Origin: Ureibacillus aquaedulcis
Lineage (GTDB): Bacteria; Bacillota; Bacilli; Bacillales_A; Planococcaceae
Assembly (NCBI RefSeq): GCF_030418165.1
Contig: NZ_JAUHTQ010000008.1
Span: forward strand, 118,151 to 182,150
Length of the DNA: 64,000 bases
Reading direction: 5' to 3'
A program made the position numbers and the translations under genes. The notes below the pieces were generated by a model that was not told the DNA's origin, ran no database searches, and was given only the letters and a program-made list of their open reading frames with translations. Positions 28,880 to 37,929 of this stretch are shown here, one piece after another. The first letter of the stretch is position 1. Each line of letters begins with the position of its first letter.

Positions 28880-29503
28880 GAGATCAAACGCGTTCTGAGA
28901 GAAAAAGAAGTGCAAGATGCGTTTGATAGGGTGGATAAAACGCGTTTTGAGGGAAAAAGAAGAGTGGGATGCGTTTGATAGGGTGGATGAAACGCGTTCT
29001 GAAGGAATAAGTAGAGTGAGATGCGTTTGATAAGTGGAGTCAAACGCGTTCTGAGGGAAAAAGAAGAGTGAGATGCGTTTGATAAGAGGGATGAAACGCG
29101 TTCTGAGGGAAAATGAAGAGTGAGATGCGTTTGATAGGGTGGATGAAACGCGTTCTGAAGGAAAAAGAAGAGTGAGATGCGTTTGATAAGTGGAGTCAAA
29201 CGCGTTCTGAGGGAAAATGAAGTGCAAGATACGTTTGATAGGGTGGATGAAACGCGTTCTGAAGGAAAAAAAAGAGTGAGATGCGTTTGATAGGGTGGAT
29301 GAAACGCGTTCTGAGGCAAAAAGAAGAGTGAGATGCGTTTGATAAGAGGGATGAAACGCGTTCTGAAGGAAAAAGAAGAGTGAGATGCGTTTGATAAGTG
29401 GAGTCAAAAGCGTTCTGAGAGAAAAAGAAGTGCAAGATGCGTTTGATAAGGAGGATGAAACGCGTTCTGAGGGAAAAAGAAGCCCAAGCTGCGTTTGATA
29501 AGA
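28880..29503 (+). repeat. 52-bp tandem repeat array B2 (12 units)
   Basis: The AAACG core recurs at 28886, 28938, 28990, 29042, 29094, 29146, 29198, 29250, 29302, 29354, 29406 and 29458: eleven successive intervals of exactly 52 bp despite base substitutions. A last half unit with GCGTTTGATAAG ends near 29503. Each unit has GATGCGTTTGAT, a variable GGGTGG/AAGTGG/AAGAGG spacer, then ATGAAACGCGTTCTG or GTCAAACGCGTTCTG and a purine-rich tract. GCGTTTGA/TCAAACGC pairs in several units. It lies between the divergent NERD gene and rnjB. The next 150 bp, before the rnjB promoter, contain no gene. Confidence 0.93.
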
Positions 29504-29657
29504 CTAAACAAGTTCGTACTTAACTAAAAATTTTTGATTACTCTACCTCCTACTCCTACCGCCACTACCTCAAGAACCTAACTCATCCATCCCCCACACC
29601 CAAAATCCCCCAATCCACCCCGAACCGCCATACTTTGTAAAAATTTCGCTTTTTTAT

Positions 29658-29686
29658 TTGTGCTTCCACCAACGACACCGTATAAT
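29658..29686 (+). promoter_or_regulatory. Sigma-A promoter of rnjB
   Basis: TTGTGC (29658-29663), a 17-bp spacer and a perfect TATAAT (29681-29686), 45 bp upstream of the rnjB start. Confidence 0.75.
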
Positions 29687-29730
29687 GGGGTATAAGTGGT
29701 TGCGTTCGGGATATTATAGGAGGAAATCAA

Positions 29731-31398
29731 GTGACAAAGACTAAAAACGAAGTAATCCGAGTAATCCCTCTTGGCGGAGTTGGAGAAATCGGAAAATCGA
29801 TGTATGTAATTGAAATCGATGACGAACTTTTCATTGTGGACAGTGGATTAATGTTCCCCGAAGATGAAATGCTTGGAATTGATATTGTCATCCCTGACAT
29901 TACATACCTGGAAGAGAACAAAGAGCGTGTGAAAGGGATATTCCTGACACATGGACATGAAGATGCAATTGGTTCGATTGCGTATGTATTGCAAAAGATT
30001 AAAGCACCGGTTTATGGTTCAAAACTGACGGTGGCTTTAGCGAAGGAACACCTGAAAGATCTACAAGTTTCACAACCCGTGAAGTTTTTTGAAGTAACAA
30101 ATAAAAGCCGCATGAACTTTAATACGACGTATGTAACATTCTTCCATACGACACATAGCATTCCGGATTCATTGGGAGTTGTTTTCCATACTTCGGAAGG
30201 GGCGATCGTGCATACGGGGGAATTTAAATTTGACCAGTCGGCAAAGGGCAAGTTTAAACCGGATATTGCGAAAATGGCGCAGTTGGGTGAAGAAGGCGTA
30301 TTTATGCTGCTTTCCGAGTCAACGGAAGCAGAGCGTCCTGGCCATACAACAAGTGAAGTCGTGATTGAAGAAAAACTGGCGAAATACTTCCATGCTGCAC
30401 CTGCCCGTATCCTTGTGGCTGTGTATGCATCGAATTTCATTCGCATTCAGCAAGTATTCAACCATGCCCAGGAATCTGGCCGAAAAGTGGCTGTTGTTGG
30501 GAAGAGCCTGGAAAAAGTAATCGACATCGGTTTAAATCTTGGCTATTTAACGGTGGATGAAACAACACTTATCCCGGTCAACACAATTCAGAAGTATCCG
30601 GATGAGGAACTCATTATCCTGGTGACGAGCAATCAAGGTGAACCACTTGAGGCGATCGATAAAATTGTCCGAAAGCAGCACCGTGATATCCGCATAAAAG
30701 ACACGGATACAGTATTGATTACGTTTACGCCATCTCCAGGGATGGAAGTTCAAATGGGAACAGCCATGAACAATCTTGCGAAAGCAGGGGCAAATGTTCT
30801 GGCGGCCGATAAGAAAATTCACGTTTCAGGTCATGGCAGCCAAGAAGATTTAAAAATGATGCTGAACTTAATGAAACCAAAATATTTTATCCCGATCCAG
30901 GGCGAGTACAGAATGTTAATTGCCCATTCCAAACTGGCACAACAAGTTGGGATGAAAAAATCGCAGATCTTTATCGCCGACAAAGGGGATATCGTTGAAT
31001 ACAAAAATGGTAAAATGAGGATGAGCGGCCGTGTACAAGCAGGCAATGTCCTGATTGACGGAATTGGTGTAGGTGATGTAGGGAACATCGTCTTGAGAGA
31101 TCGTAAATTATTATCCCAAGATGGCATTTTCATCGTTGTCGTGACACTAAACCGTGCACAAAAAAGAATTGCCTCCGGTCCGGAAATTTTATCGCGCGGA
31201 TTTGTTTATGTGCGTGAGTCAGAAGAGTTAATCCTAGAAGCTACTGAACTTGCACGAACTGTTATTGAAAAGTATGTTAACAAAGATACATTTGAATGGA
31301 CAAACATTAAACAAGAAATCCGTGATACACTAAATGCTTACTTATTCCAAAAAACAAAGCGCCGCCCAATGATTATCCCAATTATCATGGAATATTAA
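29731..31398 (+). CDS. rnjB: Ribonuclease J, RNase J2-type
   Basis: A 555-residue metallo-beta-lactamase/beta-CASP RNase. The metal motif reads HGHEDA where the fully active RNase J1 form has HxHxDH, a degeneration known for RNase J2. SGHGSQEELK-like residues occur in the beta-CASP region as SGHGSQEDLK, and the C-terminal end KTKRRPMIIPIIMEY is typical. Position between dapA and spoIIIE matches B. subtilis rnjB (ymfA). The start is GTG after AGGAGGAAA. It probably works in a J1-J2 complex in mRNA turnover, alongside PNPase and RNase Y encoded nearby. Confidence 0.92.
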   Translation: MTKTKNEVIRVIPLGGVGEIGKSMYVIEIDDELFIVDSGLMFPEDEMLGIDIVIPDITYLEENKERVKGIFLTHGHEDAIGSIAYVLQKIKAPVYGSKLTVALAKEHLKDLQVSQPVKFFEVTNKSRMNFNTTYVTFFHTTHSIPDSLGVVFHTSEGAIVHTGEFKFDQSAKGKFKPDIAKMAQLGEEGVFMLLSESTEAERPGHTTSEVVIEEKLAKYFHAAPARILVAVYASNFIRIQQVFNHAQESGRKVAVVGKSLEKVIDIGLNLGYLTVDETTLIPVNTIQKYPDEELIILVTSNQGEPLEAIDKIVRKQHRDIRIKDTDTVLITFTPSPGMEVQMGTAMNNLAKAGANVLAADKKIHVSGHGSQEDLKMMLNLMKPKYFIPIQGEYRMLIAHSKLAQQVGMKKSQIFIADKGDIVEYKNGKMRMSGRVQAGNVLIDGIGVGDVGNIVLRDRKLLSQDGIFIVVVTLNRAQKRIASGPEILSRGFVYVRESEELILEATELARTVIEKYVNKDTFEWTNIKQEIRDTLNAYLFQKTKRRPMIIPIIMEY

Positions 31399-31467
31399 GC
31401 GAAAGATTAGGTGCGTTGTAGACAATAAAATACGTTCTTCCTTTTTCGGATGTGAGGAACCGTCGCA

Positions 31468-31514
31468 ACAAAAGGATTTTCTTAACCGTTTCTGGTCGAG
31501 GAAATCCTTTTTGT
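31468..31514 (+). terminator. Rho-independent terminator after rnjB
   Basis: AAAAGGATTT and GAAATCCTTTT pair around a GTTTCTGG-containing loop and continue into TTG/TC-rich sequence. Confidence 0.7.
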
Positions 31515-31549
31515 CTTCAACAAAAGTTATAAAGAAGAGGTGAATTCAG

Positions 31550-33901
31550 GTGGCAGAAAGAAAGACGAAAGCCAAAAAGGGACTACATCCATTAGCATAT
31601 GAAATTATCGGTTTATTATTAATAGGTTTTGCCATTATCATCTTCTTTGAATATGGGGTGGTCGGGAGAACGATACAAACCGTTTCGATGTTTTTGTTTG
31701 GCAATCTTCACATTGTGGTGCCATTTTTTTCGGTACTGATTGCCGTCTTGCTAATGATCAATAGAGAAGGAATCAAGTTTACGGACCGTATTGTGCAAGG
31801 TTCGATTTTAATTGTGTGCAGTTTGGCGATTTTTAGCCACAGTGTGCTTTTTGAGGAATTGCATAATAGCGACAAATTATTAACGGACTCCGTTATCCGC
31901 GAAACTTGGCGTCTATTAATCGATATGGAAGGAATCCAGAATCGCAGCAATGCCATAGGCGGCGGGATGATCGGCGCCTTGCTTTTCAGTATGTTCCATA
32001 TTTTGTTTGATTCCACGGGTGCGAAAATTGCCGCATGGTTTCTTTTCTTCACCGGCATGATTTTGATTACCGGTAAAGCACTTGTACCCATTTTGGTCGA
32101 AAATGCACCGAAATGGAAAAAGAAATTTCCCCGAAAAAAGCGAAGAGCAAAGCCTGTTGTCAAAGATGAAAAGAAACCAAAACGCTCACGCTCAAAGAAT
32201 GAGGGGGTTTCGGATGAAATTGCAGCAACCTCTGCAGAACCGGCACGCGGGAAAAAACAAAAAAGGAAACGTCAACCCGAGCCGGTGATTGAACAACTCA
32301 TCGATGAAGAAGAGGATGATTTCGATGAAGAACCGATCATCTCTGCCTTTACACAGCATATTCAGCATACACAGCCGGCACCTGCCCAAATTACCATTAA
32401 AGAAGAAGAGCCGGAAATTGAAGATAAATCGAATATCGACGAAGTGATTCAAAAAGCCGTGGAAACAAATATTGAAAATGTTGATTATCGACTACCTACC
32501 ATGGATTTGTTACTATTGCCTCCAGCTTATGACCAAAGTGGGGAATATTCGGTCATCCAGGCAAATGCCAAAAAGTTGGAGCAGACCTTCTTAAGTTTCG
32601 GGGTGAAGGCGAAAGTGACACAAGTGCATCTTGGCCCTGCTGTAACCAAATATGAGGTAATGCCGGATGTAGGAGTAAAAGTAAGCAAGATTGTCAGTTT
32701 AACAGATGACTTGGCATTAGCACTTGCGGCCAAGGATATTCGGATGGAGGCGCCGATTCCGGGGAAATCTGCCATCGGGATTGAAGTGCCGAATAGCGAA
32801 ATTGCGATGGTGACATTGCGCGAGGTTCTTGAAGCAAAAGAAAATAATAAACCGGATTCAAAATTATTGATTGGCTTCGGTCGGGATATTACGGGACAAG
32901 CCATCTTGGCCGAGTTGAATAAAATGCCTCACTTGCTTGTGGCAGGTTCGACAGGTAGTGGTAAATCGGTATGTATCAATGGAATTATCATTTCTATTTT
33001 AATGCGGGCTGCACCGCATGAAGTGAAAATGATGCTAATCGATCCGAAGATGGTTGAACTAAACGTCTATAATGGGATTCCGCATTTGCTGGCACCCGTT
33101 GTGACAGATGCACGAAAGGCATCCCAGGCACTGCAAAAAGTCGTATCGGAAATGGAACGACGATATGATTTATTTTCTCATACCGGTACTAGAAATATTA
33201 AAGGATATAACGATCACATTGATAAGCACAATTTGCAAAATCAAGAAAAGCAACCAAAACTTCCATATATTGTCGTGATAATCGATGAGTTGGCCGATCT
33301 TATGATGGTTGCCTCCCATGATGTCGAGGATTCAATCACGCGTTTGGCACAAATGGCCCGTGCTGCCGGAATTCATTTAATCATTGCCACTCAACGTCCA
33401 TCCGTGGATGTTATTACGGGTGTCATTAAAGCCAATATCCCTTCCCGTATCGCTTTTGCAGTCTCATCTGCAATCGATTCGCGCACAATACTGGATATGG
33501 GCGGTGCTGAAAGGCTGCTTGGAAGAGGGGATATGTTATTCTTGCCGGCTGGCTCGTCCAAACCGGTGCGGGTTCAAGGATCATTCCTATCAGATGAAGA
33601 AGTAGAAGAGGTAGTGGACTTTGTTATAGAACAACAAAAAGCCCAATATGACGAAACGATGATTCCGACGGATGAACCGGAAAAATCCTTTGAAGAGGAA
33701 ACGGACGATCTCTATGATGAGGCTGTCCAGCTTGTAGTCGAAATGCAGACCGCATCCGTATCGATGCTCCAAAGACGCTTTAGAATTGGCTATTCCAGAG
33801 CTGCCCGTATCGTTGATCAAATGGAAGTCAGGGGGGTAGTCGGTCCACCGGATGGAAGCCGACCAAGACAAGTGCTATTGGATAAGGCGAATGCAGAATG
33901 A
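31550..33901 (+). CDS. spoIIIE: DNA translocase FtsK/SpoIIIE
   Basis: A 783-residue septal DNA pump that moves the chromosome into the forespore and clears trapped DNA at division. Four to five N-terminal membrane helices occupy about residues 15-185. A charged linker rich in Lys, Arg and Glu covers about 185-310. The motor carries Walker A GSTGSGKS (about 467-474) and Walker [11 protein letters not shown] (about 575). A C-terminal gamma winged helix reads [24 protein letters not shown]. The start is GTG after AGAGGTGA. The tepA/ylzJ genes found before it in B. subtilis are missing. Confidence 0.96.
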   Translation: MAERKTKAKKGLHPLAYEIIGLLLIGFAIIIFFEYGVVGRTIQTVSMFLFGNLHIVVPFFSVLIAVLLMINREGIKFTDRIVQGSILIVCSLAIFSHSVLFEELHNSDKLLTDSVIRETWRLLIDMEGIQNRSNAIGGGMIGALLFSMFHILFDSTGAKIAAWFLFFTGMILITGKALVPILVENAPKWKKKFPRKKRRAKPVVKDEKKPKRSRSKNEGVSDEIAATSAEPARGKKQKRKRQPEPVIEQLIDEEEDDFDEEPIISAFTQHIQHTQPAPAQITIKEEEPEIEDKSNIDEVIQKAVETNIENVDYRLPTMDLLLLPPAYDQSGEYSVIQANAKKLEQTFLSFGVKAKVTQVHLGPAVTKYEVMPDVGVKVSKIVSLTDDLALALAAKDIRMEAPIPGKSAIGIEVPNSEIAMVTLREVLEAKENNKPDSKLLIGFGRDITGQAILAELNKMPHLLVAGSTGSGKSVCINGIIISILMRAAPHEVKMMLIDPKMVELNVYNGIPHLLAPVVTDARKASQALQKVVSEMERRYDLFSHTGTRNIKGYNDHIDKHNLQNQEKQPKLPYIVVIIDELADLMMVASHDVEDSITRLAQMARAAGIHLIIATQRPSVDVITGVIKANIPSRIAFAVSSAIDSRTILDMGGAERLLGRGDMLFLPAGSSKPVRVQGSFLSDEEVEEVVDFVIEQQKAQYDETMIPTDEPEKSFEEETDDLYDEAVQLVVEMQTASVSMLQRRFRIGYSRAARIVDQMEVRGVVGPPDGSRPRQVLLDKANAE

Positions 33902-33985
33902 TGGGTAAAGTTGTAAAATACATCAATATGTGATAGTTTTTCTACATCTTGTTACCTATTACACAACAGTTTTTTATTTTTACTA

Positions 33986-34014
33986 TTTTCATTATTCGAG
34001 AAAAATGGTATATT
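33986..34014 (+). promoter_or_regulatory. Probable promoter of the GntR gene
   Basis: TTTTCA (33986-33991), a 17-bp spacer and TATATT (34009-34014) preceded by TGG, an extended -10. Confidence 0.5.
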
Positions 34015-34080
34015 ATGAATCGATTAGTAGGAAAGTTCAACATCAGATGTCTGATCTTGCGTTGTATGGTGGTGATGAAA

Positions 34081-34809
34081 TTGTCGATAAAAACAGATCA
34101 TCGTCATTTATATCTCCAAGTTATTGATCGATTAAAGGCGGATATTGAAAATGGTATCTATCGTGAAAATGAAAAGTTGCCATCGGAATTCGAATTATCG
34201 AAAAAACTTGGTATAAGTCGAGCAACTCTGCGTGAGGCGCTTCGGCTATTGGAAGAGGAAAATATCATCGTCAGGCGTCATGGTGTAGGAACGTTTGTGA
34301 ATCCAAAACCTGTGTTTACATCAGGAATTGAACATTTATCAAGCATTTCCTCCATGATTGAAAATGCTGGAATGACACCGGGGACCGTCTTCATTGATGC
34401 CACCGAATGTACTCCTTCAGATGATGATATAGAACGCTTTCAATGTGACAAGGATGACCAGGTATTAACAATTGAACGTGTTAGAACTGCTGATGGGGAG
34501 CCAGTTGTTTATTGTCTAGATAAAGTACTAGCCAAACATCTTCCAGCTGATTATGTTCAAAACAGGGAAGTATCCATTTTCTCGGCGCTTGAACAAGCAG
34601 GTGATATCCATGTTGCCTATGCAGTCACTTACATAGATCCAATAGGCTATCATGAACAAGTATCGCCCATCTTGAATTGTGGCCGGGAAACAGCATTACT
34701 CGTATTAAAACAACTTCATTATGATGATAATGATCGTGTTGTTCTTTATTCCAAGAACTACTTCAGGGCTGATAAATTCAGCTTCCATGTAATTCGAAAA
34801 CGAGTGTAG
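34081..34809 (+). CDS. ymfC: GntR/HutC-family transcriptional regulator YmfC
   Basis: A 242-residue repressor-type protein. A winged-helix GntR DNA-binding domain (about residues 5-75, with [28 protein letters not shown]) precedes a UTRA ligand domain of the HutC subfamily. I prefer the TTG at 34081, which follows GGTGGTGA with normal spacing and gives a length equal to that of B. subtilis YmfC; the ATG at 34075 abuts the ribosome-binding site. It is followed after 54 bp by a nucleoside-binding lipoprotein gene, suggesting it may control the importer. That link is inference. Confidence 0.88.
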   Translation: MSIKTDHRHLYLQVIDRLKADIENGIYRENEKLPSEFELSKKLGISRATLREALRLLEEENIIVRRHGVGTFVNPKPVFTSGIEHLSSISSMIENAGMTPGTVFIDATECTPSDDDIERFQCDKDDQVLTIERVRTADGEPVVYCLDKVLAKHLPADYVQNREVSIFSALEQAGDIHVAYAVTYIDPIGYHEQVSPILNCGRETALLVLKQLHYDDNDRVVLYSKNYFRADKFSFHVIRKRV

Positions 34810-34863
34810 AACATTTCTGAAATTAATTTCCTGCTAATTACAAATCTTTGGGGGGTAACACAA

Positions 34864-35946
34864 ATGAAAAAACGTAAATTTGGTTTAGCTCTTGCTTCAA
34901 TCTTTGCGGCCGGTTCAATCCTTGCTGCTTGTGGCGGAGGCGAAGACAAAGAAGAAACAACAAAAACAGATTCTGGCAATACTGAAGAAACTTCAGATTT
35001 CTCAGTAGCAATGGTTACGGATACAGGTGGGGTTGACGACAAATCATTCAACCAATCTACTTGGGAAGGTATCCAGGCATTTGGTGAAGAAAACGGTCTT
35101 GAAAAAGGCGACGGTGGTTTCGACTACCTGCAATCAGCTGCAGAATCTGATTATGTAACAAATTTAAATAGCTTGATCCGTCGTGATTTCGACTTAGTAT
35201 TTGCAGTAGGTTTTGCATTACACAATGCTGTAGCGGAAGTTGCTGATCAACAACAAGATGCAAAAATCGCAATTATCGATGAAGTAGTAGCTGAAAAAGA
35301 TAACGTGGCTTCAATTATGTTCCGTGCAAACGAAGCATCTTACCTTGCTGGTGTAGCAGCAGCAACAGAAACAAAATCTGGTAAAATCGGTTTCCTTGGT
35401 GGTGTAACTGGAGAAATTATCGGTGGATTCCAAGCTGGTTTCGAAGCTGGTGTAGCAGCAGTTAACCCTGATATTGAAGTTGACGTAGAATATGCAGAAA
35501 GCTTTACTGACGCTGCAAAAGGTCAACAAATCGCTAAAAGAATGTATGATTCTGGTGTAGACATTATCTTCCATGCAGCTGGTGGTGTAGGTAACGGTTT
35601 ATTCACGGAAGCAAAAGAACGTAAAGCAAAAGATCCTAACGCTAACGTATGGGTTATCGGAGTTGACCGTGACCAATATGACGAAGGACAAGTTGATGAT
35701 TCAACTAACATCGTATTAACATCTGTATTAAAACGAGTAGACGTTGCAGCTAAAGAAGTTGCTCAATTAGCTAAAGACGGTGAGTTCCCTGGTGGTGAGG
35801 TAATCACTTACGGTTTAACTGATGGTGGAGTTGACCTTGCTGATTCTCGTGGTGCTATCTCTGAAGAGACTTTAACAACTGTTGAAGAGTACAAACAAAA
35901 AATCATCGATGGTGAAATCACAGTTCCAGAACAACCAGAAGAATAA
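34864..35946 (+). CDS. nupN: BMP-family nucleoside-binding lipoprotein
   Basis: A 360-residue solute-binding protein. The signal peptide ends in a lipobox with the modified cysteine at C23 (ILAAC), followed by a Gly/Glu/Thr-rich linker and a BMP/PnrA-type domain. That domain carries AMVTDTGGVDDKSFNQSTWEG near residue 48 and KIGFLGGVTGEIIGGFQAGF near 175. It is anchored outside the membrane and delivers nucleosides to the downstream ABC proteins. The ribosome-binding site is GGGGGGT. The terminator after it would favour excess binding protein over the transporter core. Confidence 0.93.
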   Translation: MKKRKFGLALASIFAAGSILAACGGGEDKEETTKTDSGNTEETSDFSVAMVTDTGGVDDKSFNQSTWEGIQAFGEENGLEKGDGGFDYLQSAAESDYVTNLNSLIRRDFDLVFAVGFALHNAVAEVADQQQDAKIAIIDEVVAEKDNVASIMFRANEASYLAGVAAATETKSGKIGFLGGVTGEIIGGFQAGFEAGVAAVNPDIEVDVEYAESFTDAAKGQQIAKRMYDSGVDIIFHAAGGVGNGLFTEAKERKAKDPNANVWVIGVDRDQYDEGQVDDSTNIVLTSVLKRVDVAAKEVAQLAKDGEFPGGEVITYGLTDGGVDLADSRGAISEETLTTVEEYKQKIIDGEITVPEQPEE

Positions 35947-35960
35947 TCACTTTATTTGAT

Positions 35961-35994
35961 CATGAAGGCTAGCTATGCTAGTCTTCATGTTTTG
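35961..35994 (+). terminator. Terminator between nupN and nupO
   Basis: CATGAAG(G)CTAGC and GCTAG(T)CTTCATG form a long stem with a TAT loop and a short T tract (TTTTG). It may act as a partial attenuator inside the importer locus. Confidence 0.65.
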
Positions 35995-36108
35995 TAAAGA
36001 GGTATTCGTTTAAATCTTCAGTAAACTTATATTCATAAAAAAATTTTGCCTAAAACGTAAGGGAAATCTCGAAATCGAATCATATTTGCTTTGCTTATTT
36101 ACGAAGTT

Positions 36109-36145
36109 AATTTTCAGAATAAAGAAACTTGTGAAAGCGCTTTTT
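36109..36145 (+). promoter_or_regulatory. Candidate CodY box and adjacent cre-like site before nupO
   Basis: AATTTTCAGAATAAA (36109-36123) matches the CodY consensus AATTTTCWGAAAATT at 12 of 15 positions. TGAAAGCGCTTTTT (36132-36145) matches 12 of 14 positions of the catabolite-repression cre consensus. The guanosine importer of B. subtilis is CodY-controlled, so the first match is plausible. The rest of the 36.0-36.39 kb gap is AT-rich with no gene and no purine riboswitch visible. Confidence 0.4.
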
Positions 36146-36387
36146 GCAAAAAGCCTTGGTATGACTGAATTGATAGATGAAAGGTTTGAATTTATACGTA
36201 TTTTACATAAATTACTGTCTTAAATTAAAACCTTTCTTGTGTTAATTTATATACAACACTAGTAATCTCTTTTTCATACTGATATCAATCTAGTAAAAAG
36301 GACATCAGGATGAAAGAAACATAGATTTGCACTTTTTGGCGAATTTATGTTTTCCACTATTAAAAAGTATCCAAGGGAGTGAACACA

Positions 36388-37929
36388 TTGGAATATGTAA
36401 TTGAAATGCTTGGAATCCGTAAGCAATTTGGGGATTTTGTAGCCAATGATAACATCACCCTTCAACTTAAAAAAGGCGAGATTCATGCACTTCTCGGTGA
36501 AAATGGTGCAGGGAAATCTACGTTGATGAATGTCCTGTTTGGGTTATATCAGCCTGAAGCCGGAAAAATCCGTGTTCGTGGGAAAGATGTAAAAATTACT
36601 GACCCGAATGTAGCCAATAAGCTTGGCATCGGAATGGTGCATCAACACTTTATGTTAGTTGAAAATTTTACGGTGACTGAAAACATCATTCTTGGTAATG
36701 AACCTACGAAGATGGGAACGATCAACATCAAAGACGCTTCAAAGAAAGTACAGGCACTATCTGAACAGTACGGCTTGAATGTAGATCCATACGCAAAAAT
36801 AGAAGATATTTCTGTTGGAATGCAGCAGCGTGTCGAAATTTTGAAAACACTTTATCGTGGTGCTGACATTATTATTTTTGATGAACCAACCGCTTCGTTG
36901 ACACCACAAGAGATTACGGAGCTTATGCAGATTATGAAACGCTTAATTGCAGAGGGTAAATCAATTATTCTTATTACGCATAAGCTAAACGAAATTATGG
37001 AAGTATCCGATCAAGTAACTGTTATCCGCAAAGGTAAAGGAATTGGGACTGTTACTACTGCAGAAACGAATCCAACAGAACTTGCCGAGCTAATGGTAGG
37101 TCGTCAAGTTGTGTTCAAAACTGAAAAAATTGCTGCTAACCCAAAAGAAGTAGTTCTTCAGATCGATTCACTGACAGTGGCAGATAACCGTGGAATTGAT
37201 AAGGTGAAAAACCTTAACCTGACAGTGCGTGCGGGTGAAATTGTAGGGATTGCAGGGATTGATGGAAATGGTCAATCCGAACTGATCGAGGCAATCACGG
37301 GACTTCGCAAAGCCAAAAACGGTCACATTAAACTAAATGGCAAGGAAATTACTGGCTTAAAACCTAGGAAAATTACCGAATCCGGTGTAGGTCATATTCC
37401 TCAGGACCGTCATAAGCATGGACTGGTTCTGGATTTCCCAATCGGTCACAATATTGCATTGCAAACGTACTATAACAAACCAATTTCCAAAAACGGTGTG
37501 ATTGATTATAAGAAAGTAAATGAATTTGCTCGTCAAATCATTGAGCAATATGATGTACGTTCTGGTGAGGGAGAAATGTCCCTGGCCCGTTCACTATCAG
37601 GTGGTAACCAGCAAAAAGCCATTATTGGTCGTGAAGTAGAGCGTAATCCGGACTTGCTTATTGCGGCATTGCCAACTCGTGGTCTTGATGTTGGAGCAAT
37701 TGAATTTATCCATAAACGTTTGATCGAACAACGTGATAAAGGAAAAGCTGTTTTATTAATTTCCTTTGAATTGGATGAAGTAATGAACGTTTCGGACCAG
37801 ATTGCTGTTATTTATGATGGTTATATAATTGATACAGTAAATCCTCATGAAACAAATGAGCAAGAACTAGGATTGCTTATGGCTGGGCAATCACTGCAAG
37901 ATAATAAAAAGGTAGGTGGTACTCAATGA
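36388..37929 (+). CDS. nupO: Nucleoside ABC transporter, duplicated ATP-binding subunit
   Basis: A 513-residue protein with two fused nucleotide-binding domains, as in sugar/nucleoside importers. The first has Walker A GENGAGKST at residues 37-45 and a Walker B region IIFDEPTASLTPQE. The second has a degenerate Walker A (GIDGNGQSE), as usual in this class, but a good LSGGNQQKA signature. The TTG start after AAGGGAGTGA gives MEYVIEML, the known Bacillus N-terminus, whereas the GTG nine bases earlier lies inside the ribosome-binding site. It overlaps nupP by four bases. Confidence 0.92.
   Translation: MEYVIEMLGIRKQFGDFVANDNITLQLKKGEIHALLGENGAGKSTLMNVLFGLYQPEAGKIRVRGKDVKITDPNVANKLGIGMVHQHFMLVENFTVTENIILGNEPTKMGTINIKDASKKVQALSEQYGLNVDPYAKIEDISVGMQQRVEILKTLYRGADIIIFDEPTASLTPQEITELMQIMKRLIAEGKSIILITHKLNEIMEVSDQVTVIRKGKGIGTVTTAETNPTELAELMVGRQVVFKTEKIAANPKEVVLQIDSLTVADNRGIDKVKNLNLTVRAGEIVGIAGIDGNGQSELIEAITGLRKAKNGHIKLNGKEITGLKPRKITESGVGHIPQDRHKHGLVLDFPIGHNIALQTYYNKPISKNGVIDYKKVNEFARQIIEQYDVRSGEGEMSLARSLSGGNQQKAIIGREVERNPDLLIAALPTRGLDVGAIEFIHKRLIEQRDKGKAVLLISFELDEVMNVSDQIAVIYDGYIIDTVNPHETNEQELGLLMAGQSLQDNKKVGGTQ

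Noticed and set aside
28873..29435. Reverse-strand repetitive open frames and an extended NERD N-terminus in array B2
   Set aside because: Same cause as in B1. The NERD family begins near residue 1 of the 304-residue form, and no ribosome-binding site precedes the upstream starts.
19386..29503. CRISPR array
   Set aside because: Units are contiguous and wholly repetitive, with no unique spacers, and no cas genes are present.
35947..36387. Purine riboswitch before nupO
   Set aside because: The conserved purine-aptamer core sequences are not present in the gap.
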